In this document: piece by piece, positions 9,380 to 18,183 of the stretch | Layout: the number at the start of each line of letters is the position of its first letter | How positions within the stretch are numbered: the first letter of the stretch is position 1 | Notes under the pieces: model-generated | Seen by the model: only the letters and a program-made list of their open reading frames with translations | Told to the model about the DNA's origin: nothing | The model's database searches: none | Translations under genes and position numbers: made by a program | NCBI GenBank assembly: GCA_027603945.1 | Contig: JADIIU010000155.1 | Span: 1 to 27,285, forward strand | Source: Terramyces sp. JEL0728 | Taxonomy: Eukaryota; Chytridiomycota; Chytridiomycetes; Rhizophydiales; Terramycetaceae | Length of the DNA: 27,285 bases | Direction: 5' to 3'

Positions 9380-10157
9380 ATGTGGAACCCTCAGTTTATA
9401 GCCAGTACAGTGGAATTCGCAGTTTCAAGCACAAACATAATATTCACTGTTATTTATTACTGGAGACGGCAATTAACCATTATTAATTACTGGCATATCG
9501 TATTCGGACTAGTGCTCTTGAGCAACCAGGTAGTCACAATGGCTATGGCACTAAATGGACATTCAACAGAGTACTGCTTCATGTGGTATCTACAAGTAAA
9601 TCTTGTTAAAATAGGGAATAACGAAAAATATTGCTGAAGCGAGTATTGACTGGATATTTACTTTGCGAGTGATATACCTGGAACAGTCATATTTGGTGAG
9701 ATACACTTGGATGGGGTTGTTTGTAGCAATGGACGCACTACCAAGGATAATTGGGCAGTTTTATTACAAGACTACAATGCAAGTTTCCGGCCAATGTTTG
9801 TTATATCAGCCGCAGCTGCCCAGCTTGGTAAAGACTGCACTTGGAACGATATTTATAGGTGCCGTCGCGATATGTTTTGCTGTTCAGATTGTAAAATTAA
9901 TACAAACATCAAATGGCGGCCTTGGGGTTCAGCGACTGGAATCGCTCACTGTAACATCTATCGGGTTTGCCCTTGCTCTATGTCTAGTACGTACGGTGAT
10001 TGGGATTCCGTTTATTTTGGACATTTGGCCGACTGTCACTCCATTGTTGATTCCTATTGAACTCACAATCTTGCCTCCTCTGTGTTTCTTGAGCATCGCA
10101 TACGGAAGCAGGTTAAAAGTCAATCTTTTTCCTAAATTAAATAGCAACGGAATATAA
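9380..10157 (+). CDS. Seven-transmembrane protein, GPCR-like, unassigned
   Basis: 252 residues from exons 9380-9595 and 9615-10157, joined by removing a 19-nt intron (GTAAATCTTGTTAAAATAG, 9596-9614), which turns YLQ into YLQ-GITKNIAEASIDW without a frame break. Seven hydrophobic segments can be marked at about residues 6-28, 36-58, 66-92, 102-122, 141-166, 178-202 and 210-232. Cys66 at the start of helix 3 and Cys133 in the loop before helix 5 match the position of the canonical GPCR disulfide. There is no opsin-type lysine motif or recognised fungal pheromone-receptor signature, and the loops are very short. An in-frame TAG directly precedes the ATG. It ends 15 nt from the stop of the convergent Nop9 gene. 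A receptor role is inference; it could also be a small transporter-like or TMEM-type protein. Confidence 0.7.
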
Positions 10158-10172
10158 TTTATACCTCAAAAG

Positions 10173-12274
10173 TTATTTATTCTTTTTAGCAAACAAATCA
10201 TCAATCTCGTCACTCTTCTTTTTTTCCTTTCTTTCCTTCTTTTCCTTCTTTTGATGTTCCAACCATTCGTCTTTACGTTTTTTAAACAACTCCACATTGC
10301 AATTTCTCAAAATAAATTTAGCATGGAAATTTGTAGACAAGACTGTATACTTGTCCGCCAGTTCTTGTGCAATCAATTCTTTCAACTCGATATTGGATGC
10401 TGCCCAGCACTTGTCAACGAAATGGGAGCCGTACTTGTCCTGTGCTAATCGAACAAAAGACTTTTCAAACACCTTAATTAACTGTCTCTTGGACTTGTTT
10501 GGAGCAGTCTCGCTACTTAAAACCGCTTCAAGAATTCTGGAAGCTGTTGGGTCAGATATCCACAAATTCAAAGTAGTAGGAGGACAAAGTAGTATACTAT
10601 CCACTATGGTTTTCGAAATTTCTGGCTTAAAGTTTAATAAATGTTGCAGCATCAAAGCACCTTGGACATTTGGCAAGTGAACAAAAATCTTTTGTTGGAA
10701 TTTCTACATTAATATTAATTACTTCAAAGGTCCGCATATGCAAAATTAAGTTTGCCAATTCCTTTCTGCGTTCATCATCTGTTGCATGGAAAGCAGAGTA
10801 AATAGATTCAGCACAAACAGTTTGGCAATTAGGATGCTTTTTTGCAGTCTCCAATATCTTTACAACTATCCCAGCCCGATTTCCAGTCCCGACTGCGTTA
10901 AAAAATATTACAAATAAAGTCTTCGAATTGCGCTGACAATATATCAAGAATCTCTTTGAATTGCTTCTCTTTGTGGCAATTTTCTATTACTTTTTGCACC
11001 ACAAAATTAGCAACCGGATGCTGGCATAACTGTAACAATCGCGGCTGGAAGAAAGTCTTGTACAGATATCTAAATTGAGGTGATGATGAATGTTTAATGA
11101 TTTTCTCCATCAAGTGTGACCCAACCCTGTCTTGAATCAATATTTTCACAAATTCATTGGGATCTTCCCCTCCATGCAACAGAGTCTTCACCAACTCTTC
11201 GCCAGATTCAGGAATCGCAACTAGCAACTAATATCAATAAATATTACCTGCAATACAGGGTTAGCAACTGGATGCGAAGCCAGTGTTCTAATATCACAGT
11301 GTTTCAATCCCTCACAAACATCGCCGACAACTTTTCTCAATTTATCACTAAAGCTTTTTGGTACTAGCCGGTTCTTTTTCGACACCTATAGAATTAGTAT
11401 CCGTCAATTCCTATCTAACCATAAAATTATTGTGATTTTTGTTATAATTTGCAGATTTCTTACTCCTGATTTGGCCTTCTTCGACCAGGGATTCTCCTGA
11501 TAAAACATTTAACAATGTTCTGACCAAGAAAGAAGCATACGAGTGAGTCATGTATTCGTTCCACCTGTGCGCAATTTCATCAGTGATTCCCAAAACTAGC
11601 TTTTCAATGGTGGGCAAGTCAGGATCAACTTCTTCTTCCTCGTCATTCTTTGACAGTCCTTTTATCGAAATTAGTCAAATATTACTTCTCTTTCAATAAC
11701 ATCCGCAGAGAGGTTCAAGAGTGTTTGGCAAACATGGGAAGCAAATTGATGTTCAAAAAGCGTCTGGAAATTCCCGCAAAGCCGGCTAAAAAATATGCGA
11801 ATTTGATAGTCAGACGAGGATTTGAGCAACTTTTCCAAGATACGAGACCCTTCAAAGTCAGTTGCCAATTGCGATTCTTTTCCTTGCACTTCATTCAACG
11901 CATTTGAAATGAATAAATATTGGTCTAGTTAAACCAAATATACCTTGTGGAGATTCGAATTCTTGAGTTTCTAGCAAGTTTTCAATATTTTGGAAATACT
12001 GGCGGGTTTCTAAATCCAATAATTCTTGCTGTTCAGGTTCCAAGTCACCATGGCTATCAATGACCCAATCAATATCCTTGGCAGGTTCCAATTCAGGTTC
12101 AATTGCAGTTTTTCCCTTTTTTGAACGTCTAGTTTTTTTTCTAGGTTGCTCTTGTTCATCCTGGATTTCACTTTGCACCTGTTCTTGAACATTTTGAAGT
12201 TCTGCTTCTAGTTCCTGTTTCTTGTCTTTTCCACCTCTCTTTCCTCTCTTGCGTTTCTTGTATTCAACTTCCAT
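10173..12274 (-). CDS. NOP9: Nucleolar pumilio-repeat protein Nop9
   Basis: RNA-binding protein needed for 40S subunit and 18S rRNA maturation in the nucleolus (known for the yeast family). Seven exons, about 656 residues, close to yeast Nop9. It starts MEVEYKKRKRGKRGGKDKK, a basic nucleolar-type N-terminus. The Puf-repeat region has ESQLATDFEGSRILEKLL, HQFASHVCQTLL, MTHSYASFLVRTLLNVLSG, SHPVANPVLQ-LLVAIPE, DRVGSHLMEKII, HPVANFVVQKVIENC and KYGSHFVDKCW; the C-terminus is Lys-rich (KKEKKERKEKKK). Introns: 11925-11943 (19), 11666-11685 (20, ending CG, or a 38-nt AG-ended alternative at 11648-11685), 11386-11419 (34), 11228-11247 (20), 10893-10911 (19) and 10704-10722 (19, stopless so far as read but frame-shifting). 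Each removal reconnects Nop9-like sequence. Confidence 0.92.
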
Positions 12275-12424
12275 TGCAATTGTTGAATTTCAAAATTCAA
12301 AAAAAAAATTATCCAAGTTTAAACCAGATTTTCTTCAGGACAGCAATTTAATTGGCAATCAAGATGCGTGGGCCAGATTTGGACTGTGTATAACAGACTA
12401 GCAATATAAATGATCAACATTTAT

Positions 12425-13194
12425 TCAACTAATAAGGATTTCAGGAAACAAGTCCAGTAAGAATACATCGAGCGAAACGTCAGTAGTACCGGGGATGAAA
12501 TTAAGAGGTTGCACATCAGCTGGATGTTCAGGATTTGGCCCCTTGCCCGCAAATTGATCCCCAAGCCTGTCAAGATTAAAGTTCCAATCAACAGCGCTAT
12601 AATTCAAGTTTGGCTTTTCAGATTGCCGCTTAAATTGTCGATCAAGTTTGCCAATCGTATATTTGGCAGGTGTACCGGACAGCACATTTAGGTTTTCACT
12701 GGTGAGCGTTGCCAGGTGATAAACTGAGTTGTTGGCACAAACAATGGTCACGGTTACAATCAGCTGAAAGTAGGCATCAGATAGGTTGCGATGTTTGTTT
12801 AGTGGGGTGCACCTGTTAAATAAAAGTTTTGGAATAGTTACAGTACTCGTAGATTCGACTGGCATGTAAACGGGATGTACATTTTCAATTCCGCCTTTGG
12901 TCTTTTGCTTTACTTGCAGCTTATTGCAATCCAGGATATTGGAACACGATACGTGAATTTGATACTGAGAGCCTGGTTGATTATGGAGATATACTTTTGA
13001 AGCAGCTTTAATTTCAATAGAAAGTTCAAACTGATTCCTTTTGTAGCAATACCACTCTCCATTATTGAACCAGATGCCTTTTGTTGCGGAGCCGTTGACA
13101 ATAGCTGTAACACTACTTTAATATGCTATTACGTGTTGTAATTTTCATCGGAAACTACTAAATCACTGTTCTGGATTTCCTTGAAAAAGCTCAT
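12425..13194 (-). CDS. NDT80/PhoG-like transcription factor, copy 4
   Basis: 249 residues. Exon 1 13133-13194 (62 nt), 20-nt intron 13113-13132 (GTAATAGCATATTAAAGTAG), exon 2 12425-13112. It begins MSFFKEIQNS; TKGIWFNNGEWYCYKRNQFE is at residues 31-50. The later blocks are well kept: FNRCTPLNKHRNLSDAYFQL and SENLNVLSGTPAKY. It has a short tail ending DVSLDVFLLDLFPEILIS. An in-frame ATG two codons upstream (13200, giving MPMSFF) is an alternative start. No CATGTGA-TATA module was found directly upstream; instead three AGGGTTCA copies lie within about 115 nt of the start. It sits 3' to 3' with nothing nearby except Nop9, 150 nt downstream on the same strand. Confidence 0.87.
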
Positions 13195-13692
13195 TGGCAT
13201 AGGTAGAATACACACTCGGAATTTATTGTAAGGGTTCAGACCATACAGCCTTCTTCAGGGTTCAATTCCGTGACAAATTAAATTTCTAAAGTGCATTGCA
13301 AGGGTTCAACCATGTGCTTTGGTTCACCTTTTGAGCTGGTGTCATGTACTCAACATAACGACTGTTGCCATGGGTTACACTGCTACATTGAAATAAGCGT
13401 TGATTTAGAGCATCTCTTTGATTGTCCTATAAATTAGTATTTCTCACATTTAGCAATAGATACTTATTGGTCTGGCATATCCAATGAATATCCATACCAT
13501 CTTTCACTCTTTAAAGTTGAAAGTTGTCAAAGTCCTCATGTGATTCTGCCGAGACAAACCCTTTTTGGCATAAACTTACCACCGATCAAGATGCAGCGAA
13601 TTCTATTAGGCATCTGTGCGCAGCTACTGTACGCTTTTACCAAAAATGTAACATTAAGAGATCCAATTTAGGAAAAGGTTACATCAGTATTC
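13195..13692. other. Divergent promoter region, NDT80-like copy 4 and CBM19-like protein 1
   Basis: About 500 bases between divergently transcribed genes. It contains three direct AGGGTTCA copies (13231, 13257, 13301). A frame starting at 13524 reads into the next gene's leader and is judged spurious. No RNA gene was supported. Confidence 0.5.
13231..13308 (+). repeat. Three direct AGGGTTCA copies
   Basis: Identical octamers begin at 13231, 13257 and 13301, spaced 26 and 44 nt, 37-114 nt upstream of the copy 4 start. Three in 78 bases is far above chance for an 8-mer, suggesting binding sites, though no factor is known. Confidence 0.5.
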
Positions 13693-13700
13693 CTATAAAT
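13693..13700 (+). promoter_or_regulatory. TATA box of CBM19-like protein 1
   Basis: CTATAAAT lies 26-33 nt ahead of the ATG at 13726, matching the short-leader promoter layout of other secreted-protein genes in this window. Confidence 0.5.
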
Positions 13701-13725
13701 CTAGTTGATAGTCGAGATCCTCACA

Positions 13726-14262
13726 ATGTTCAAAGCAACCGTCTTTACTCTCTTGACTCTCGTCCTCGCTAAAGGAAGCAACATCCAAACCTGTACTACT
13801 GTTTGTGTCAACACTGGATCTCAACAATCTGGTGGTTGTTCAGGGACTAGTGATCCAAACGCATGTCAAGCAGGAATCAGCCATGCTGCTAATGAATGCA
13901 CCAACCAATGTACTCAAACCGGAACCACCAGTGGACACAAGCGCAAACGTGCTCTTTCAAACGCAATGTCAAATGAGCACTTGCAATCCATTGAAAACTC
14001 CATAGTAAAGCGCGATGGTTGCTACTACTCCCAAGTATGGAACATGAACGTATGTTTGAACTACGACGACATGATTGCTTTGGGAAGAGTCGTTGGTCAG
14101 CCATGTAACTGGGACAACAATGGTCAACAAAAGTGTGTCGGTGACAAAGGTTTCGTTACTTGCGATAACGGCCAATGGTCTATCAAGCAACCTTGTGGTT
14201 CTGGAACAAGATGCCAACCTTACCCAACTGACCCAAATAACCATGTTTTATGTGGTTGGTAG
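13726..14262 (+). CDS. Secreted cysteine-rich protein with CBM19-like chitin-binding C-terminus, copy 1
   Basis: 178 residues. The start MFKATVFTLLTLVLAKG is a signal peptide, which favours this ATG over a non-ATG upstream extension. The mature protein has a Cys-rich N-terminal part (TCTTVCVN ... CSGTSDPNACQ ... ECTNQCTQ), a very basic linker KRKR, a second dibasic site VKRDGC, and a C-terminal module QPCNWDNNGQQKCVGD..FVTCDNGQW....PCGSGTRCQPY...CGW. The spacing of that module (C..NG...C..G.wv..pC..GT.C...C) resembles family 19 carbohydrate-binding modules, known to bind chitin. Kex2-type cleavage after KR is likely and would release the module. No catalytic domain is present. No intron. Convergent with NDT80-like copy 5. 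The paralog is at 18491-19030. Confidence 0.8.
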   Translation: MFKATVFTLLTLVLAKGSNIQTCTTVCVNTGSQQSGGCSGTSDPNACQAGISHAANECTNQCTQTGTTSGHKRKRALSNAMSNEHLQSIENSIVKRDGCYYSQVWNMNVCLNYDDMIALGRVVGQPCNWDNNGQQKCVGDKGFVTCDNGQWSIKQPCGSGTRCQPYPTDPNNHVLCGW

Positions 14263-14330
14263 AAAGCAATTAGAATTCAATAAACAAAGTTACTTTAGTG
14301 TGGTTTATTTAGGAGAATGAATGTGATTAT
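14263..14330. terminator. Shared 3' region of convergent genes with polyadenylation signals
   Basis: The 68 bases between two convergent stops carry AATAAA on the plus strand (14279-14284) and TTTATT, i.e. AATAAA on the minus strand (about 14304). The transcripts almost certainly overlap or abut. Confidence 0.5.
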
Positions 14331-15137
14331 TCAATAGATGAGCACATCCGAAATGAAATCTTGTAGAATCAAATCAGCAGACATTACAGTTGGCCTGTTT
14401 TGAATTTCAGACTTGAACTTTGATTGCTGATTTGGGACAGTAATATCAAATATCGTGTTCAAACCAATTGGAGTATTTTGAGCAGATTTTGCGTATGGAA
14501 TATCGAGTGCCATATTCATTTGCGTAGGAGACCTAAATCGTTCGATCTTTCGGTGGTAGCTTGGACTCTTTTGAATATTTTCTTTTCGTTTGGCAACTAA
14601 ATACTTTGATGGAGTGCCAGAAAACACAGTCAAGTTTTCACTGGTAAAAATTGCAAAATCATGAATGGTATTGTCGCAACATACAACAGAGACACGCACT
14701 TGAAGTTGAAAATAAACATCGGAACGATTGCTATTCTTGTTGATAGGCGTGCATCTGTTGAATTGTAGCCTAGGGATTGTAAAGTTGCATTTACTGTCAG
14801 CTGGAACACATACAGGCTGCACTGGTTCATCTACTTTGCTTTTTTGCAATATGAATACTTTGTTGCAGTTGAGAACATTTGTACACGTAACATGTACCAC
14901 GTAGTGAGATACTGGGGTGCTATTGTATAGCAAAACTGGCGAGTGAGATTCAATATCGATTTCCAGCTCGAATTGATTTCTTCTGAAGCAGCTATATCCT
15001 CCATCCTTAAAAGTGATTCCTTTCTTTGCGCAGATATTGATGGTTGGCTCAACTCTATTGTTAGCAGTCCCGCACCTCTTCCATTCGCCGTCTACTAGAC
15101 AGCACGAGTCACTCTGAGTTTGAGAAAAGAATGACAT
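14331..15137 (-). CDS. NDT80/PhoG-like transcription factor, copy 5
   Basis: Spliced product 261 residues: exon 1 15076-15137 (62 nt), 21-nt intron 15055-15075 (starts GTGCGGG, contains CTAAC, ends AATAG), exon 2 14331-15054. Unlike the other copies the intron is a multiple of three without a stop, so an unspliced 268-residue form carrying seven extra residues is also possible. Splicing gives KRVEPTINICAKKG, which aligns without gaps to the paralogs. The signature is GITFKDGGYSCFRRNQFE: Trp to Tyr and CYKRN to CFRRN. Later blocks are FNRCTPINKNSNRSDVYFQL and SENLTVFSGTPSKY. The tail ends MSADLILQDFISDVLIY. No TATA or CATGTGA module is evident upstream. Confidence 0.85.
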   Translation of the reverse strand: MSFFSQTQSDSCCLVDGEWKRCGTANNRVEPTINICAKKGITFKDGGYSCFRRNQFELEIDIESHSPVLLYNSTPVSHYVVHVTCTNVLNCNKVFILQKSKVDEPVQPVCVPADSKCNFTIPRLQFNRCTPINKNSNRSDVYFQLQVRVSVVCCDNTIHDFAIFTSENLTVFSGTPSKYLVAKRKENIQKSPSYHRKIERFRSPTQMNMALDIPYAKSAQNTPIGLNTIFDITVPNQQSKFKSEIQNRPTVMSADLILQDFISDVLIY

Positions 15138-15561
15138 TGATGAAATTATGTAGAGATCTGTGGGCTGGCTTTTTCAGATGCTTGTCCAAATAAGGTAATT
15201 GACAAGTGATTTACCTTGAGATTATCTGCAACGGCAGATTCAACGTTCACATCCCTGTAGCAGCGTATTCCTTTGGATTGTCTTTTCGATTACTGCAATC
15301 GGTAGGGGCTGTATTCTATCAAGCCAGTCCCGAGTTTATTGTGGATTCAATATAGGGTAAAATCCATCGGTATTGCTTTGCCAATCATTTTCTATTTTGG
15401 AGAGTAAGTTTATTGCTGAAACAGGCCATGAGCAGTGGTAGACTGCCGAATTACACCGAGCAAGATACCTGCTGCAATTCTATTTTACTTGCTCAAACAC
15501 CAAAGATTTGGTTGCAATAGTTTCCAACGAAACTCGTAATTTCAAACCAAAATATATATTT
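15138..15561. other. Intergenic, upstream of NDT80-like copy 5
   Basis: 424 bases between the copy 5 start and the 3' end of the vacuolar protease gene (both minus strand). No gene, RNA or repeat was recognised. Confidence 0.5.
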
Positions 15562-18183
15562 TCAAAGAGATTGTTCGATTCCTAGCCGGATACTGCAATT
15601 ATCATACAGATATGGAAAAGCTTTTCCAGACTTGCAGCGATCCGTCTGGCCTTCCACGAGGTGTAGTCCATGTAGGCAATTTAGCCAGCCATTCCATTCC
15701 TTCAGGGGACTGTTCGGCCATCGGGTAAACACAATTAACGTCAAACGCCAGTACACTTTGATTGTTGTTCCTGATATGCATTGGTATAGTGATCTGGTTT
15801 CCTTGCAATTGTCTGCGATACACCTCAATGTAGCTGTAGTAGTATATCGGACCTTGGTTGTAGTTTGTCCAATTTTGTTGCTCATTGAGTAAAAAGAAGG
15901 TTTTGCTGGATTAATAAGCATGTACCTATCGTCGGATGATACCTGACAGTATCTCGCGGCAGGGGGGCCAGTAATATCCACCTGCCATCCATTTCTTCCA
16001 TTCAAAGTCAGCGTTTGCACATTTGCCTGGATCAAAGCAGTTACATCTGCTGTGTTATCCAAGCCTAGGGGATATTTGGTGGTGTTAAATAGAACATGTT
16101 GATTATTGTAAAAAGATGTGAGTTGAAATTTTGGAGGCAACGAATCTCCTGCTTTAGACGACCATGTATGGGGGTCCATTATCGCGGGGAACCCAAGAAT
16201 AGACAGTTGATACTCAATGTATCCGTCATTAGCAGTTGTGTTTGTAGTGATATCCCAAAATTGAAGCGGTGTGATATGGACTGGTTGTTCGCTGGAATAT
16301 GGAAAAATACAACATCCACAAATCCACAAAGCAAGGAATACCATAAAGCTGGCAATTGCTGGATATAAAGTTTGTAGTTTAGCAATTACTGGAATGACAT
16401 TGGTCATGTATAGTAACAAAGGTGCCATGAAAAACACATCCACAATATACGAAGGCAGCCCTTCAACTAAAGATGAGGGAAAGAATGTAATAAACATGTG
16501 CGTGAGGTCGACACTGATTAGGAATGGAATTGAAGATGACACAGCCAAGATAGTAATCCATCTAAATTTTTGCACGGGTTTGAAGGTCGATAATACATAT
16601 CCAGCAGCATAATAATAAGTCCAATCAAATAGAAAATACGCAACCATCAATTTTTGGGCAGTAGCAACAATGGCAAGCAACGTAACAAGTGCCCAAAATA
16701 TCAAATTTGATGCAAACAAATAGTCCGAGATTTGCTCTTTCCTGTCGATTTCCTCGTCATCCGTAGACTCTTTATCTAACCCAGACTCAACGGATCCGGG
16801 AAGTAGATTGTACTTGGCGACGAAAAACCGATCAACAACATAATTCATTCCAAAGGCAATTGCAAATACCAAAAATACACTTGAAAAGTAGGACAACAGA
16901 GACATTCCATAAGTAGATCCTTTGTTGATTGTATTTCTGGCCATAGATAATAAAGCTACACTTCCAAATGACAAAACCCAAAACAACATCGTGTACAAAA
17001 CCCCAAACAAGTATGGTTTGTAAAAAGCCCAGGTTTTCATGTCTTTTCCTTGAATAAACCCAGTGGTAAACAAAATACCGATTAATACACCAACTACAAT
17101 TGAACTGAAAATGAAAAACACTGTTTTGCTGTACATGATTGCAATAACACCCACAACGTCATGGAAAAAGAACCCAGGTGTTGCCGACCCAGAATTGCCT
17201 TCATTACCAATACTAGATAAAAATGCACGGTCATTTGCGACTGACAAAATGCCAGCATACAAGTTGTCAGCCATGTACTGCGTGGAATAAACACTTGCAT
17301 GATCAAAATCATCTTTAGTAGAATGGTATACGTATCTGTTTGTATAGAAAGCATAATCACTTCCAGGCACTCCATTTTCACCGTAAATTTGCCAATCCGT
17401 AATGCTTCCAGAGAATTTACCAACGATTTCTTGTGCCATGATGGAAGCATGGACAAATGGAGTAGAGTGCATCAACCGATAGTTTAATGAATAATGATTA
17501 GTCCTGAACAGCAAACTCCGCTCATACCCAGCGCCTCCTGTTCCTTCAAGGTTGATAAATCCTTTAACATCTTTAAACCACGGATGCAAAGAGAACGCCA
17601 TCCCGCCATACAGCCCCAACTCTTCTCCGTTATTGAAATTAAAAATGATATCTGCTTGTAACGGACTAGTGCAGGTTTTCTTGGCAAGCGAATATAAACT
17701 GGAAATCATCGAACCAATCCCAATACCATCGTCAGTGACACCAAGACTGAAATCAACGCTGTCGAAATGCGCAGAGACCAGCAAAGCGTCCGACGATTGT
17801 CCTTTAACCCTAACCAACACATTGTTGGATTCAAAATAAGTAACACCATAAGACATGTTTGTAGCATCGAATTCCAATTGAAATTCAGCTGAACAGTTCA
17901 TTGATTTGCGCATATCTTGAATGCTGTTGATTTCATCGATAATCAGCTGTCTGACTTTCAAGTTTTCTTGACTTGCATATGTGTGAGTTTTGTTTATCAT
18001 TTGATGCAAAAAGTCCCAAGCGTACTGTCCAGACACATTATCCCCGTCAATTTGACTTTTTGCAGTGATTGACCTTGGGTAGCCCCATAGCGAAAGGATA
18101 CTGTAGCGCAGTCCTATTACAACACTAGTGAATACAACAACCACGAGCGATACGTATACTTGCTTCATGACAGACTTTTCCAT
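15562..18183 (-). CDS. PFF1: Vacuolar membrane M28 metalloprotease (Pff1-like)
   Basis: 873 residues from the chosen ATG. N-terminal membrane helix (about residues 8-26), then a lumenal M28 zinc peptidase domain: SAHFDSVDFSLGVTDDG (His139, Asp151/152), FNFNNGEELGLYGG (Glu187 base, Glu188), NLEGTGGAGYE, PGSDYAFYTN and YHSTKDDFDHA. About eight further hydrophobic segments (residues about 345-620) precede a C-terminal lumenal domain. This order is the fungal vacuolar membrane protease (yeast Pff1) architecture and length class. The family's presumed role is proteolysis in the vacuole lumen. The frame is open upstream to 18327, with an in-frame ATG at 18267 adding 28 residues (MWFRVTNILLIPFQ). 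I prefer 18183 because the helix follows directly and the context ACCCATGG is good, but 18267 remains possible. No introns. Confidence 0.93.
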   Translation of the reverse strand: MEKSVMKQVYVSLVVVVFTSVVIGLRYSILSLWGYPRSITAKSQIDGDNVSGQYAWDFLHQMINKTHTYASQENLKVRQLIIDEINSIQDMRKSMNCSAEFQLEFDATNMSYGVTYFESNNVLVRVKGQSSDALLVSAHFDSVDFSLGVTDDGIGIGSMISSLYSLAKKTCTSPLQADIIFNFNNGEELGLYGGMAFSLHPWFKDVKGFINLEGTGGAGYERSLLFRTNHYSLNYRLMHSTPFVHASIMAQEIVGKFSGSITDWQIYGENGVPGSDYAFYTNRYVYHSTKDDFDHASVYSTQYMADNLYAGILSVANDRAFLSSIGNEGNSGSATPGFFFHDVVGVIAIMYSKTVFFIFSSIVVGVLIGILFTTGFIQGKDMKTWAFYKPYLFGVLYTMLFWVLSFGSVALLSMARNTINKGSTYGMSLLSYFSSVFLVFAIAFGMNYVVDRFFVAKYNLLPGSVESGLDKESTDDEEIDRKEQISDYLFASNLIFWALVTLLAIVATAQKLMVAYFLFDWTYYYAAGYVLSTFKPVQKFRWITILAVSSSIPFLISVDLTHMFITFFPSSLVEGLPSYIVDVFFMAPLLLYMTNVIPVIAKLQTLYPAIASFMVFLALWICGCCIFPYSSEQPVHITPLQFWDITTNTTANDGYIEYQLSILGFPAIMDPHTWSSKAGDSLPPKFQLTSFYNNQHVLFNTTKYPLGLDNTADVTALIQANVQTLTLNGRNGWQVDITGPPAARYCQVSSDDRYMLINPAKPSFYSMSNKIGQTTTKVRYTTTATLRCIADNCKETRSLYQCISGTTIKVYWRLTLIVFTRWPNSPLKEWNGWLNCLHGLHLVEGQTDRCKSGKAFPYLYDNCSIRLGIEQSL

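Noticed and set aside
13257..13283. tRNA T-arm-like sequence (AGGGTTCAATTCC)
   Set aside because: The stem has a mismatch and no acceptor, D or anticodon arm can be built upstream; it is one of the AGGGTTCA copies.
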